Source: Sinonovacula constricta (taxonomy: Eukaryota > Mollusca > Bivalvia > Cardiida > Solecurtidae). From it: a stretch of DNA of 64,000 nt. Where the stretch lies: the NCBI GenBank assembly GCA_007844125.1, contig CM017565.1:13072618-13136617 (forward strand), given 5' to 3'. Below the pieces are notes generated by a model. That model did not search any database, was not told the origin of the DNA, and was given only the letters and a program-made list of their open reading frames with translations. Below, one piece after another: positions 26,401-38,870 of this stretch. Position numbers and translations under genes: made by a program. Numbering within the stretch: the stretch's first letter is position 1; every line of letters begins with the position of its first letter.

Positions 26401-26740
26401 TAACAATATTGCAACATACACACGACAGCTGCTTTATATCGACAGCAATCCTGGACTCGTGAATTGAGCCGAGGAGCATGCTTGACATGAATACGCTAAA
26501 TCAATATATTAGGAAGAACGGGTCCTTGGGTAATGAATACACATCCCTAAATCAATAAATTAGTCACCTCGGCTTGCAAATCAAGATAATACATCTAGAA
26601 GGCTCAGTCGACACGTACAGCCTGTATTTTAAAACTTAGCATTTAGTTGTTGTAAAAGAAATTGCCCCAGCAACATCAATACGAAAGTAAGCAGCACAAG
26701 CAACGGTAAAATCAGCAGTAACAACAGCAGCATTCGCATG
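23477..26740. other. Intergenic DNA, no gene seen
   Basis: No exon or family resemblance found. A 23-bp duplication, around AAATAGTAAGTATCA, occurs near 25203 and 25225. Nothing else is supported. Confidence 0.35.
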
Positions 26741-26940
26741 CAGAAGTAGCAGTAGCTGCAGTAGCGACCGCAGTAGTGGTAATATAGTAGTAGTAATAGT
26801 AGTAGTAGCAGTAGTAGTAGTAGCAGTAGTAGTAGTAGCAATAGTAGTAGTAGTAGCAGTAGTAGTAGTAGTAGTAGTAGTAGTTGTTGTTGTAGTAGTT
26901 GTTGTAGTAGTAGCAGTTCTACTGTAGTACTAATAATAGA
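26741..26940. repeat. (TAG)n / (AGT)n trinucleotide microsatellite
   Basis: Interrupted AGT/AGC/GTT triplets. The 147-aa poly-leucine ORF on the minus strand is the translation of this repeat and not a protein gene. Confidence 0.95.
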
Positions 26941-27257
26941 AGAAGTGGGAGAGGAAGGACGTGAAGAAGTTGTAGGTGCATTTGTAGTAGTATTATCAGA
27001 ATGGCACAGAGGAGGACGAAAAGGATGGTTAGCTGATGAGAGACAAAAGAAGAATAGATCTATATCTATCATGTATATGTATATTTATTTTGTGAATGTG
27101 AAACACAACACTTACCTACATGGCAACATACTCCTTGTAACTCCACATGCATTCCGCAAGGTATGCCTTTATTCTGTTTCGCCTATTATGGCATAATACT
27201 GTCACATGTGTCGCAGACAATGTCGGTCTTAAAGAGGTTTTATTGGCTAATGTCAGC

Positions 27258-27289
27258 GTCACGTGACCTTAAGCAGCATCCGCACGTGC
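27258..27289. promoter_or_regulatory. Two E-box sites upstream of CHMP1, one a perfect CLEAR-type palindrome
   Basis: GTCACGTGAC at 27258-27267 matches the CLEAR motif bound by TFEB/MiTF factors. GCACGTGC lies at 27282-27289. They are 360-390 bp upstream of the CHMP1 ATG. TFEB controlling endolysosomal genes is established in vertebrates; its use here is inference. Confidence 0.45.
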
Positions 27290-27646
27290 TAGGTACTTAA
27301 ACTTACGTTTCTTTCATTTAAAGTGTAGGGCGTTTGGAACCTGGTCGGTTGTTATAAAAAGTAATTGAAAAAGACATCGATGTTTAATTTCTTGTGTTAG
27401 AAAGTAGAACAAATATGGCCATTAAATAATTTAGTTTATTTTATGTCCAATTCTTACAAAGGGAGGTTAGTTGTGCAATCAAATAAACGAAAGTTATGAT
27501 TGTCTTTCTTCTACAGGGGAGACTACTCTATTGTGAACTTGGGGTACATAAGCGACATAAAAATCAACTGTCGACACTATTTATATTTCCGTCAAATTCT
27601 TGTGAGGGTTACTCATTTCAAAATCATTCATTGTTAACTTTTCATA

Positions 27647-27653
27647 ATGGACG
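27647..27653 (+). CDS. CHMP1: CHMP1 exon 1, only 7 coding bases
   Basis: ATG GAC G followed by GTAAGTG. It gives Met-Asp and the first base of the second Asp. A 4.5 kb intron follows. Upstream TTCATA-ATG; the extent of the 5' UTR is unknown. Confidence 0.9.
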
Positions 27654-30600
27654 GTAAGTGTTATGACGTTGGACAATTTATAATGTCAATTTGTGTTATT
27701 TTTTTCTGTTAAATATTCTTGTAAAACGGTTGCCAATTAAATCGTAGTCCTGATTGTGTGGTCTGCATCACTGTTTACATTAAGATCTGTGAAGTTCTGT
27801 AGGTGTCAGAGTGTAACTGGGTTGATAAAGTAGACTGATGTGCTTATTTCAAACTTATTCAGTCGAAATTTATTAGCAGTCGTGTGTTTAACAAGTATGG
27901 GGAACTCCTAGATTAGCCATCTCCATGTCAATGGAGAATATTAGTGCAACACTTTGTTCCTTTTATATTTAGTTTCACTTTTACTGTTTCGGGATTGACT
28001 ATGTATCAAAGTTCATAACATCCTTGGTTGCTGCCCCAGAACAAAGTAATTTTAACTCAAACCAAAGCTCAGCACTTTGCCAGTCTAAAGACTATATAAC
28101 GATATTAACCCTTTCACTCATGGTTTGGCGATTTTTGGCCTTGTGCGTCAGGCTAATAGTTTGGCGATCTTTGGCGTTGTGCGTCAGGCTAATAGTTTGG
28201 CGATCTTTGGCGTTGTGCGTCAGGCTCATGCTTACGCGATTTTACGCCCTCAAAGTTAAGTGCAAAATCATAAGTGAATACTTCATGTAAAGTCTTTCTT
28301 TTATCTTTATTCAGTAAGATTAAGCCTTTATTTATACATTTAGTGAATAAAAAACGGGAGTTGTTTTGAAAAAATTGTGACAATTTGCTAAGTTTGTAGA
28401 GCACCCAAATGGAATTTTCCATTGTTTACACTCGCTGGCAAATCTTACCATTTCTAAACCGCAACAACTCTCACATGGTCAGCCTTACAGTAAAAACCGA
28501 GTATGCCGATGTAATAAACATCCGCTTCCTTCACAATAAATGGAAGTGAAGTATTTGATGTTGAAAAGTTTTGCCGACTTACCGGAACCCCCTGTTGCTT
28601 CGGGGCAGCATTGGATCATAAAACCCACTGACTAATGAAAGGGGCAAAATGTTTTATTGCTCTGTGGATCAACTTGGAAGGTATTTAAGCTTCAATTGAT
28701 TGCCTCGTTCATTAGCATTCTAATCGCTGCATCGTTAACACCTATTGAAAAAGATCTTGTACACAAATTGTTTGATAATATTTTTTGATAGTCTCACTTT
28801 ATCTTGCTTCAGAAGTATGCCTGATGCTTATGATATTTTGTTTGGTAGTGACACTGAGTCAGAATTTTCTGTTTTGGGGAATCAGATTTAAATGTTGTTA
28901 TTTAAATAAAAAACAATAGCAATTAATGAATATTTCAAACATAAAATAAAGAAATTGCCTATGACATATTTCTTTTGTTTTATTCAAACCTTTCTTCTAA
29001 CAATTTATATAACCTCAAATGCATGAAAAAGTATATCATCAGAAAGAAAAATTATTTCTGAATAAACTTTTTAATTACATAAATATGATTAAATAACTCA
29101 TTCTAGCTTAAAAATAGCTTAAACATAACTACTGTCAGCTTCCCACACAAAACCAATAATGCTCTATGAACCTGAGGTACCTTTGTCACCAGTTTACCTA
29201 TGCATGCCAGGTGGCCTGATAAGCCATCTGGTTATGCATTAGGCATATGGTTATTTAGGAGAACTGTATGAGTGAAAGGGTTAAAGAAAAAACTATTGTT
29301 GCAATGTTTTGCCTGATGCCCAGATGTGTGCGTTTTGATGCTATTTTTCATGCAATGACCCAACATGTTTATGTTCAGTCAACAGAATAGAACTCTGTTG
29401 AGTCGTATAAATAGTTGATGGCATGATTTTAGGTATAAAAGTTACCATGTCTCCAATGAGTCAGCAGTTTTTTTTCTGTTAACCATAATAATTTATATTT
29501 CCATTGATATTAATAAGAAAGCATACAATTGTAGCCAGATGTCTTCAAACTTTTGTGCACACAAAGTCTTGGATAATAAAAACATGTAGGTGGCTGATCC
29601 TGACTGATCAGACTAAATTAGAGGCATTATTGGTTCTAGGGATGTCAATGTACCTGACATTATGGACAAAAGTGTCTGAATTATATTTCTTGTTTGTACA
29701 AGGAATAAATATAAAACTTTAAGTACACCTATTTGATTAAGCAGAAGAAACTTTATGTATAAACATTTTCATTATATAATGCTACAAGTATAAGTTATTT
29801 TTTTATATGTTCAGGGCTGGAACAATTTTCTTTTTCATGACTAGTCCCGGACTAGTAACCAGGACAAAGATGACTTGTCCGAAATGTGCATCATTTTCAA
29901 TAAATGGACACTAATTTGTCATATATATAACTAACAAACAAGGTATAAACAAGTTTTTGTTTTATTTTTGTCTGTAAAACAGCATATAATTTAACACAAA
30001 AGTAAAGAATAAATAAGTTACAGCTGATTAAATAGCTCTTGCAATGTTCTGATTTTATAAAGAAAATACATGTACATTGTTTTTGTAACAATGTCAAATT
30101 TTAATCATCCTGACCCTGACACGTAAATGTTGGGCCAATACACTTGTACACTTTATGTTACTCACTTATACAACTACTTTGTCTCCATAACATATTTACA
30201 GTATTCTGACATTACACCATGGTAAGGCATGAAAGGTTTGCTTTTTTAACAACTGAATCGTACCAAGATATACCTTATACCCAACTTAATTGGCATCGAG
30301 TATTGTTTAATTAGGCTATTGTATTCAGATATGACAATGAAAGTACCTGGCTCTAATCCCTTTACTCTTCGCGTGCCGAGTTTAAAAAGTTCGCGAATCA
30401 AATATCACTTATCACATGTATTTCAATATGCAGTATTAATGCCGTTATTTGTCACCTACACATTGATTGGCCGATCATGTTAAGCGTTGATGTATCGAAC
30501 GTCGTGATTAGCTGTTTTGGGATGCGTTTGAATTGTCTATGCGAAGCCATTACGTGGTGTTGATAAAACGCCCCAGGCGATAGCTTGATTGGTTGCATCG

Positions 30601-33600
30601 CTAATTAGGTACCGCTGTGTATTGTCACTTGTCCGGCCGTCTATTTAATGACTAGCCCGGGACTAATTTAATGACCAATGGTCACTAGCCCGAAACTACA
30701 TGTTGACTAGTCCGGGACGTCGGGCTAGCGTATTTTTCCAGCCCTGATGTTTTACACATTCTTAAAAAGTCTAATTATATTAAATTGAAAAGTAATGTTT
30801 GTTGCTTAAAAGTGTGTGTACAGTAACAAGAAAGGTAGGCAAATTTTACAAGTTTTTGTGATGGTTGACAAGTGTCAGCAATGAGATCTGCCACACATGA
30901 AACAATTCATGTTTAATATCACATTATTTTTCCATGGGCAAATTGTGTGGTACTAAGACACATTTCTGTTAATGTAAGGGCATTGACTTAAAACAGAACA
31001 AAAAGTTTAACTAAAATAATGTGTATTTATTTGACCTCTGATTCATTTAAAATTTGTAAATGGGGCAGCACATTTGTAAACATTGCATACAGTTGCTTGT
31101 TTGTTAAGATGATATAAACAAAATGATAACCTGAAAATGATAAAAAAGGATACAGTTTGTTTTTTAACAGTAGACACACTGTATTGAAGGAAAATGTTCT
31201 GAGCTTGAGAATTATGTAAAAAAATAAAAAATATTTAAATTTATGATTGATGATGTTTTTAAGTAATGCATGTACATTAGTTGAGATTTGAAATATAATT
31301 TGTAGCAACTGAAAACATAATACCAGTATTCTTATTAAAATGCTACTGAGTAACTAACTTTTGTTTAGGAAATGCTGTACAGAATCTCTACTGAATTTTA
31401 GTGTTTGCTTGTATTAGCTTGTGTATAATGGTTGTGAACAGCCATAAAAATATGCCATACAGGCAATTATCACAATAGGAGTAAAATTTGTTAACATTTA
31501 TAATTTGCCTTAAAGTGACTTGGTCTCAGTTTTGCCAAGGTATGTGACACGTAGAGCCACACTATCTGCTCTTCACGTTTTCAAATTATTGAGACAAAAT
31601 CCAGCCAATCGGTTTTGTTTGATGCATATACATGATGTAAAATACAGCATACACAGTTTGGAGATATACTAGGTTTCTAAACTTAATATAGTTAAAAAGT
31701 TATGAGTTTGTTTTTTAAAGTTAAAAATATATGATTCTCCCAACCTAAAGACAATAAAATCTTTTGAAGAACAGCATATTAACATATAATCTAGTGATCA
31801 GAGGTAATAATTTATTCCAATTTTTCTGTGTTTAACAAAGTTTTACATTTATTTTAAGAAATTTTAAACAATTGTGGCCAAGTTGTAAAAAATATGGTAT
31901 ATGGAACTGAACTCGTACACTAAATGAAACACATAAACTCACTTTAACACAACCTCAGCCCGATGAAAAAGAGGCCATGAAAAAGGAAGACCACATAAAT
32001 ATTTGCTTGTTCTCCAAATACAGATATTTAACCCAGCATTGTTTATAAAAGCACAAAATCAGCAATCTTATTTACTGGTGTAAGCTGAACGTCATGTAAC
32101 CTGACTATGGGCTTGCCTTTGAAGACTGATTTATGACTGGATTTAATGTAAACTCACTTTTTTTTTTCCAGATACACTATTCCAGTTGAAGGTAAGAACA
32201 GATTGATATCTTCCTGTTTGTTATATTTCTTTTTCTTATTTTATAAATTCTTATCATTGTCCAATTGTTTAGGCAGTATTTACTCTGTTAAATTTAAGTT
32301 TAGTAAGATAACAATTCATAAAACTCAAATCAACTTAACACAACTATGATTGATTAATATACCAGTAATTAATTGATTAAAAGTACACAGTATTCTATTC
32401 ATCTAGAGACGATGTCCACTTGAAGTGAAAGAAGATATAGTGCTGCTGTCACTGTGTGTGGCATGCTGTGAATACCTGGCATGATACCACACCCAGTCAT
32501 ATTAATCTGACCCAAAACTAAAGTGCATTTTATTAATGGTTACTGGGCTTGTCTAAGTTATTTTTATTTCTGTTTAAGTTTACTACAAAGCAACTCGAGA
32601 GGTTGTCAGCCAAAGCAGAGAAAGAACAGAAAAAAGAGCAGGCCAAAGTGAAAAAGGTTTGTACACTCAGCCTGTTATTGTACTTGATATATAATTTTTT
32701 TACTTTATCATTTAATCACTAAAAAGCTCTTACCAATTTTCATGTTATTGTTTCATACCATTGATATGTTAATCATTTCCAACATTGTTGACTTTGTAGC
32801 CTTTTAATCAGAATCACAAGTTTGTTATGCCCACATATAGTTCACTTAAATTCTGGAAAATGGTAAATAGATGTTTTAATTTTAATAAAAGTCATTGTTT
32901 TTATATTTTGGTCATTTAAGTAGTTAAACTAACAGTCATTTATTCAGTATAACTCAACATTAAGTTAACTTTTGGGAAGCTAAAAAGTACCTGTTCTGTT
33001 GCGTGTGATAATGTCACATCTGCAGATTGTATGACCAACTGCATGCCAGCAGTGTGAAGCAAGAGATACTGTAACTGATAACATTTACAAAGTAAACTGA
33101 TTTAATGCTCGAAAATGCACATTTTTACCATTTTATTGTGCAGAGACAATATTGGAGTGTATTTTCATTGAGAATATCATTCTTACTTAGAATATTTTGA
33201 CTATTTCCCACAGTTAGTTTTCTAGGTGTCACAATAATAAGCTAAGTAACTTGACACAAGGAGAGTGTTTTACTCTAATAATAAATCTTACACCCTTCTC
33301 GGTTGAATAAAGACATTAGCTGCTTGATGACCATCGCTTCTTAGACCCATCTTTGTAAATATTGGGCCTACAATGTTGTCATTTGGTTGTTTTCAGGTAA
33401 AATTTGGTAAAATTTGATGACTAAGTTTTTAATTGTTCAATGCTGAGTATCATCTATTTGTGTGTTCCTGGAGCTGAATTTCTAGTGGTCTTCCATTAAT
33501 TCTAACATTGCCTTATCCTAATTCTTGTGGCCAGATAATTTTCCAGTACATGTAAGTTTATTATGTCTAACTGGTGTTTTGTGTGTCCTGAAGGCAATCC

Positions 33601-36600
33601 AGCAGAAGAACATTGAGGGTGCAAAGATCTATGCAGAGAATGCTATCCGGAAGAAAAACGAATCTCTCAACTACCTGAGGTTTGCAGCGCGGGTTGATGC
33701 TGTGTCGTCGAAAGTGCAGACAGCAGTTACTATGAAGTCTGTGAGTAGATTCAAACAGTTGCCTCTTACCACTTTCATTTAGGTCATTTACATTTATGTC
33801 ATAAGTGCTGTGAAAAAGTTTGCAGACTGAATTAAATAGCAGAAGACTGCAAAGCAATCAGAGTACAGGAGAAAAGTCTTAGCAAACCAGCTTTTTACAC
33901 AAATGTAGGCTGTTATTGCTAAAAAATTACAAAAGTTACTGCTCTTTAATGAATGATGTTAACAATAGAATGGTTAACTTGGCACAAGACCTATATGCGA
34001 CCAAAAATTTAACTCTAAACTTTGGTCACAGTTATATCCACCCCACCACTATAAAAAAAAAACGCAATACATTTGGCATAAAAATCAGAATTTTAAAACT
34101 GAACAATGTCACACTGTTGCATTAGACCATGACTTCAATCATCATTTTTTAGTAAATGTTCTGTTTGATTAATGTCATCTTGTGACGTCAATTCTTGTTT
34201 GGTAACATTATGACAAAAAATAAAACAGATTTTCAGAAAGTCACGAAAAACCTCAAGCAAAAATCTCGGGATCAGAAAATTGTTGAAATTTGTCAATGGA
34301 ATCTACAAGAGAAGAAGGAAGTCTATGTAGCTAACTGATAGGAGCTAACTGTATGTTTGTTAACTTAACAACTACTTACTGAAATTTAAAATAACATGTG
34401 TTCTGATTAGTTGTATTAAAACATTTTCATTTGAATTTTACATCATTTACATGCTAGCCTGATTGATAGTGACTGACTTAATTGGACTAGATAATTACCC
34501 TAAAAATAACCTGACACATGTATTTATTGCTAGCTGGTCCTCATGTCCACAGCTGCATGCAGTACAAAACCGTGAATTTGTTAAAATGTTATGGGCATTT
34601 TACAAGGTTAACCAGATAGTAAATTGCTATCCTGATACACATGTAATATCCGGATATCTTGTTAACGGTTAACATCCCCAGCAAATACTAAGTCTGGTTG
34701 CTTTCCATGTCGTGCCTGATTGATTTTACATAACAGTGTTGTTTAATCTATGAATGGAGAACAGAAGTGTCAGGGAGTTTTTATCATTTTCTCTGAAAAA
34801 CCAAACTGATTGGACATTTTAATGTTTTCAAATTGTAAAACAAGTGTCAGTGATTCTTAAAGCATTACAAAATTTATCTCTGTCATTAGAAAAAAAAGCC
34901 ACATTTTTCACCTTAATTCAATACCATTCAGCAATCTTTCTCAGTTACTGGTGGTTTCCTTGATGTTCAATTATTTTTTTTTAACTTTTTTTATGCATGA
35001 TTTTTAGTCTATAATAGTTCATAACTTTAATTTGATTCTTTGACTGCAACACCAAATATGTGTTTTCTTGTCTGTAGATAACAAAGAGTATTGGAGATGT
35101 TACTAAGGCCTTGGACAAAGCAATGAGTTCTATGGATTTACAAAAGGTGAGGACCTTGTTAAAGCACAAGATGCTCTTCTGATGTTATTTGAGAATGTAT
35201 CCAAACATATAGTGTTTAAAGGGTGCACCTATGGCCAATCAGCCATGGGATAATAGTCCAACAGTTTCTCCTTGAGACCAGTTAAAGTCCCATGTGGCCA
35301 TAGAATTGATAAAGTTAAGAAAAAGTGTAAAACTTATTTTAAAATACATAAGAAACATGGCATATAAAAAATATGTATATGGACCCCAAGACATGTACTT
35401 GTTCTGCTCAATAAGTCCTATGTTTTGTTGTAGGTGGAACAAATAATGGAGAAATTTGAGAAGCAGTTTGAGGACCTGGATGTGAGAACTTCAGTAAGTG
35501 ATTTTGACTTAAACTGTCATATGTTGTCACAAAAGATGTTTTGCTATTGAAAGTTTTCAGTAAAGTGGAAGCCTATGTTTATCCTTTAAGAATGTCAATG
35601 TTTAAGTTATTTTAAATAACTTAAGTAAAGTCCATTGCCAAAGAAGACACTGATATGTATTGTCCTTGCAGGTTCATATATTGAATATGATCATTCAATA
35701 ATTAGAGCTATGAAAAAATCACCTTTGGTATTTTATCAGCTATAGTTGGGTTTTTTTGCATTTTAAATTAAAAAGAAGACATACGAAGGAATTACACATA
35801 ATACTGTAAACCTTTACTGCTGATGTTGATCTTTAAAGGATTGCATTAAAATATTTGTTCCAGGAGGCAAAACTGCTGCTATGTGTGTTATAATATGCTC
35901 AACATGTACTGTCACAGTAAAGGATGATTGATATATGCTTTAAGGAAACACTTTTTCAGAATGAACAATTGTAGGTGGTATGTTTAACTAGAAACAATCA
36001 ATGTACAGTACAGGCAATCACATTAATAGCAGCTAAATATTTGTTAAAGGAACATGGTTTCAAAGATGCTAAGGTTGTAAGCTGGATCCTCGACATAATA
36101 AGGTGAAACCATTACAGTGTACATGTGACCTCTCCCCCTTTTTAGAGGGAGACTCCCTCTTTTAACGTTCAAAGTTATTTGAAAATGAGGGTTGTTTTGT
36201 ACATTTTCAGAAATCTCCCTCTTGAAAATCTTGGAACCAGATCACTTCTTTATTTATGTGAAAATAACAATTCTCTCACTTAGCATGTGAAACTCTCCCA
36301 CTTTGGCCTCAAAAATGTTCATATGTATGATTATTACATCTTTAAAAACACAAAACCATTCACTATTGTATGACATCATGTCTTTCCAGACCCTGGAGAG
36401 TGCAATGGGCACTGCCACTACACTGTCTACCCCTCAGGATCAGGTGGAGGCACTGATCCACCAGGTGGCGGAAGAGAATGGGCTTGAGATGATCGACCAG
36501 CTCGCAGATCTCAACAACCCCAGCACCTCTGTCAAGTCACGGGAGTCCACCGAGGAAAGGCGGGAGGATGACCTCACCAGGAGGTGGGTACACATTGTGT

Positions 36601-38836
36601 CTGGAAGCTAGAATCAGAATTACTGTATTGGCTCCTTGTTTAATGTAAAATACCTCAGAGAGTTACTGTTTTAATTTTTCTTTAGCTTTACCTTTTCCTT
36701 ACACTTTTTAAATGGACTTTGGTTTAAAAGATTACATTAGAAACATTTGTCATGAAATTTAACAGCTGAAAATGTAATAGCTTCTGAAAAATAAAGAAAT
36801 AGGTCAGCAATGTAAAAGCATAAGAAATGCTTGGTTTGGTACACTTTTAACCTTGGCCTTGTAGAATGGCTGTTTAAAGTTACTGAGTCTTTGTAGTTGT
36901 TTTATATAATTCTAGAATATGTATTGTAGTTAAAGAATACATTTCTACCGGAAGTGAGTAACTGTGTAAGAGGGGTTAGTATAACTTTAAATCTTGCATA
37001 AGTCACTTCTCTTCACACAAGCACAAATAAAGGTAACTCCACAGCAACAAGAGACTTAATGTCATATCTTCCAACTTACATGCAGAGTGCTAGTGGTTTT
37101 ACCCAGAGAAGTGACTGTTTTCCCTCCTCCATAATAACTGGATGTTGCTGCAATGAACTTCATTCTGTTGCAGCAATATTTTTCTTTAAACAAAATGACA
37201 GAAGGTGGTTTCTTAAACTTGACAGTTGGATACATATCACAGCAGCCACCTTTGTTTCACTTTGATCTGCTTTATTCAGGTTTTGCGTAGGTCTGCAAGT
37301 TTCAGTTATAAGTTTAGACTTTTTACTCTCAAATGCAGGGTACATCTAGATGTCTACTGCTATTTAGGACTGATAATGACATTCCAATGAATGTACATAC
37401 ATGTATACAGTATTCCCTAAGTATAAACTGCTATAAAATACACTTTTTTATGTGAGGTCTTTCAGCTGTCATATTTCATCTGTTGTTCCATCCTCAGTAT
37501 TCATCTTATTAAACAAAATACCAATTTACATGGGTGCAAGTTTTCCGGCATATGCCGGAACTTCCGGTTTTTTCAAGACCCCAAGGGCCATTTTCCCAAA
37601 TCGTGCAGATCCGTTGAGATTTTCAGAGGGGGGGCGGTGGTAGGGGGGTATAGACCTACTCCTGCTCTGAAATTAAGTTCGTTTCGATTTCAACCACGTA
37701 AACAATCTCATTGTCTATATTAAGAATTCATTTGCATGTGCTTGTTTTCGACCTTTTCACGGACTTTACCGTGTGATGTACGATGCAACTTTGGACAACT
37801 GACACTTAAATGTCACGAAAATAACGATTCGTTAATGAGCTTGCCGGACTAGACCGGCCAGTGCCGAAAATGATCAAATAAGGCTATCTGACCTTCACAA
37901 ACTTAAAGATAGGCGGTCTTATTATAGCAACCCAATGAAAAAGAGCGTTCTGAAATGCAGTTGGCGCGATAAATGTGTTGATTGTAAGAGCAAATTTGAT
38001 TCGCTATCTAATTATAACCGTCCAATGAAATAAGCGCTTTCAGACGAATTATCATACATGGAGGACATAAACAACATTGATATTAATAGAGATAGAAAAC
38101 AAAATGTTGGAACATAAAGTTTTTACCCGCTGGGTTTGACATCAAGGAATCAGAAAAAGGATCAAAGAACAAGTGGCGTTGGGAATGGTTATCGGAAGTA
38201 GACACAGCTGGCGATAAATGGGAACAATGGCTGAAAAAGCCTGACATAGCGGGTGTAGCTTTCTGCGAGTGTTGTGCCAAAACCATTAAATACGGGTCAA
38301 GCGGGAAGAAATGCATAAAAAACTAATCGAACGAAGCTTATCACATGAAAAACAAAACGACAGTGAAAACTAAATATGTGTATATACAGTCAGGTACATT
38401 CATCTTCATGATCATATTGTGTAAATGTTTTGTAAAAAAAATAATTTGGATATGAACTAGTGACTAGTCATGGCTTTCGCTAGTATCATGGTAAAGTGCT
38501 TAAAATGTGTCTTCTAGTCATCACAGGTGTCACTATAAATAATGTTTTGTTAATGTATTTACTTATTAGAGCATTCATTTATGTGTACATGTAAAAGAGA
38601 AATATGAACGTTTCAACATAAATATAAGTTGAAACTGGATTTATTTTGTCAAGTATTCATTGATATTCAATAATAGGGCATAACAGATTGCTAAATTTCC
38701 ATCAGACAATCAGGTTGTTGTATCAGAAAATGACTTGTCAAGGTCTTGTATTGTGCTAAAAACCAGGAGTTTCCGGGGGCCTCTGGCCCCCTAGACCCCT
38801 GGCCAGGGCGTTGTCCTGGACACACCGGGGGCCCTA

Positions 38837-38870
<34 letters not shown>

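Larger units (their letters stand above)
28109..29280. mobile_element. piggyBac-type MITE in CHMP1 intron 1
   Basis: Perfect 13-bp terminal inverted repeats CCCTTTCACTCAT ... ATGAGTGAAAGGG are flanked on both sides by TTAA (28105-28108 and 29281-29284), the target duplication of the piggyBac superfamily. Just inside the left end are three tandem copies of a 36-bp unit (28122-28229) containing TTTGGCGATCTTTGGCGTTG. The element is 1172 bp with no full transposase. It carries a 24-codon ORF at 28817-28891 that reads like a truncated piggyBac N-terminus. Confidence 0.88.

Noticed and set aside
26629..27072. 147-codon ORF with poly-leucine
   Set aside because: It is the (TAG)n microsatellite read on the minus strand.
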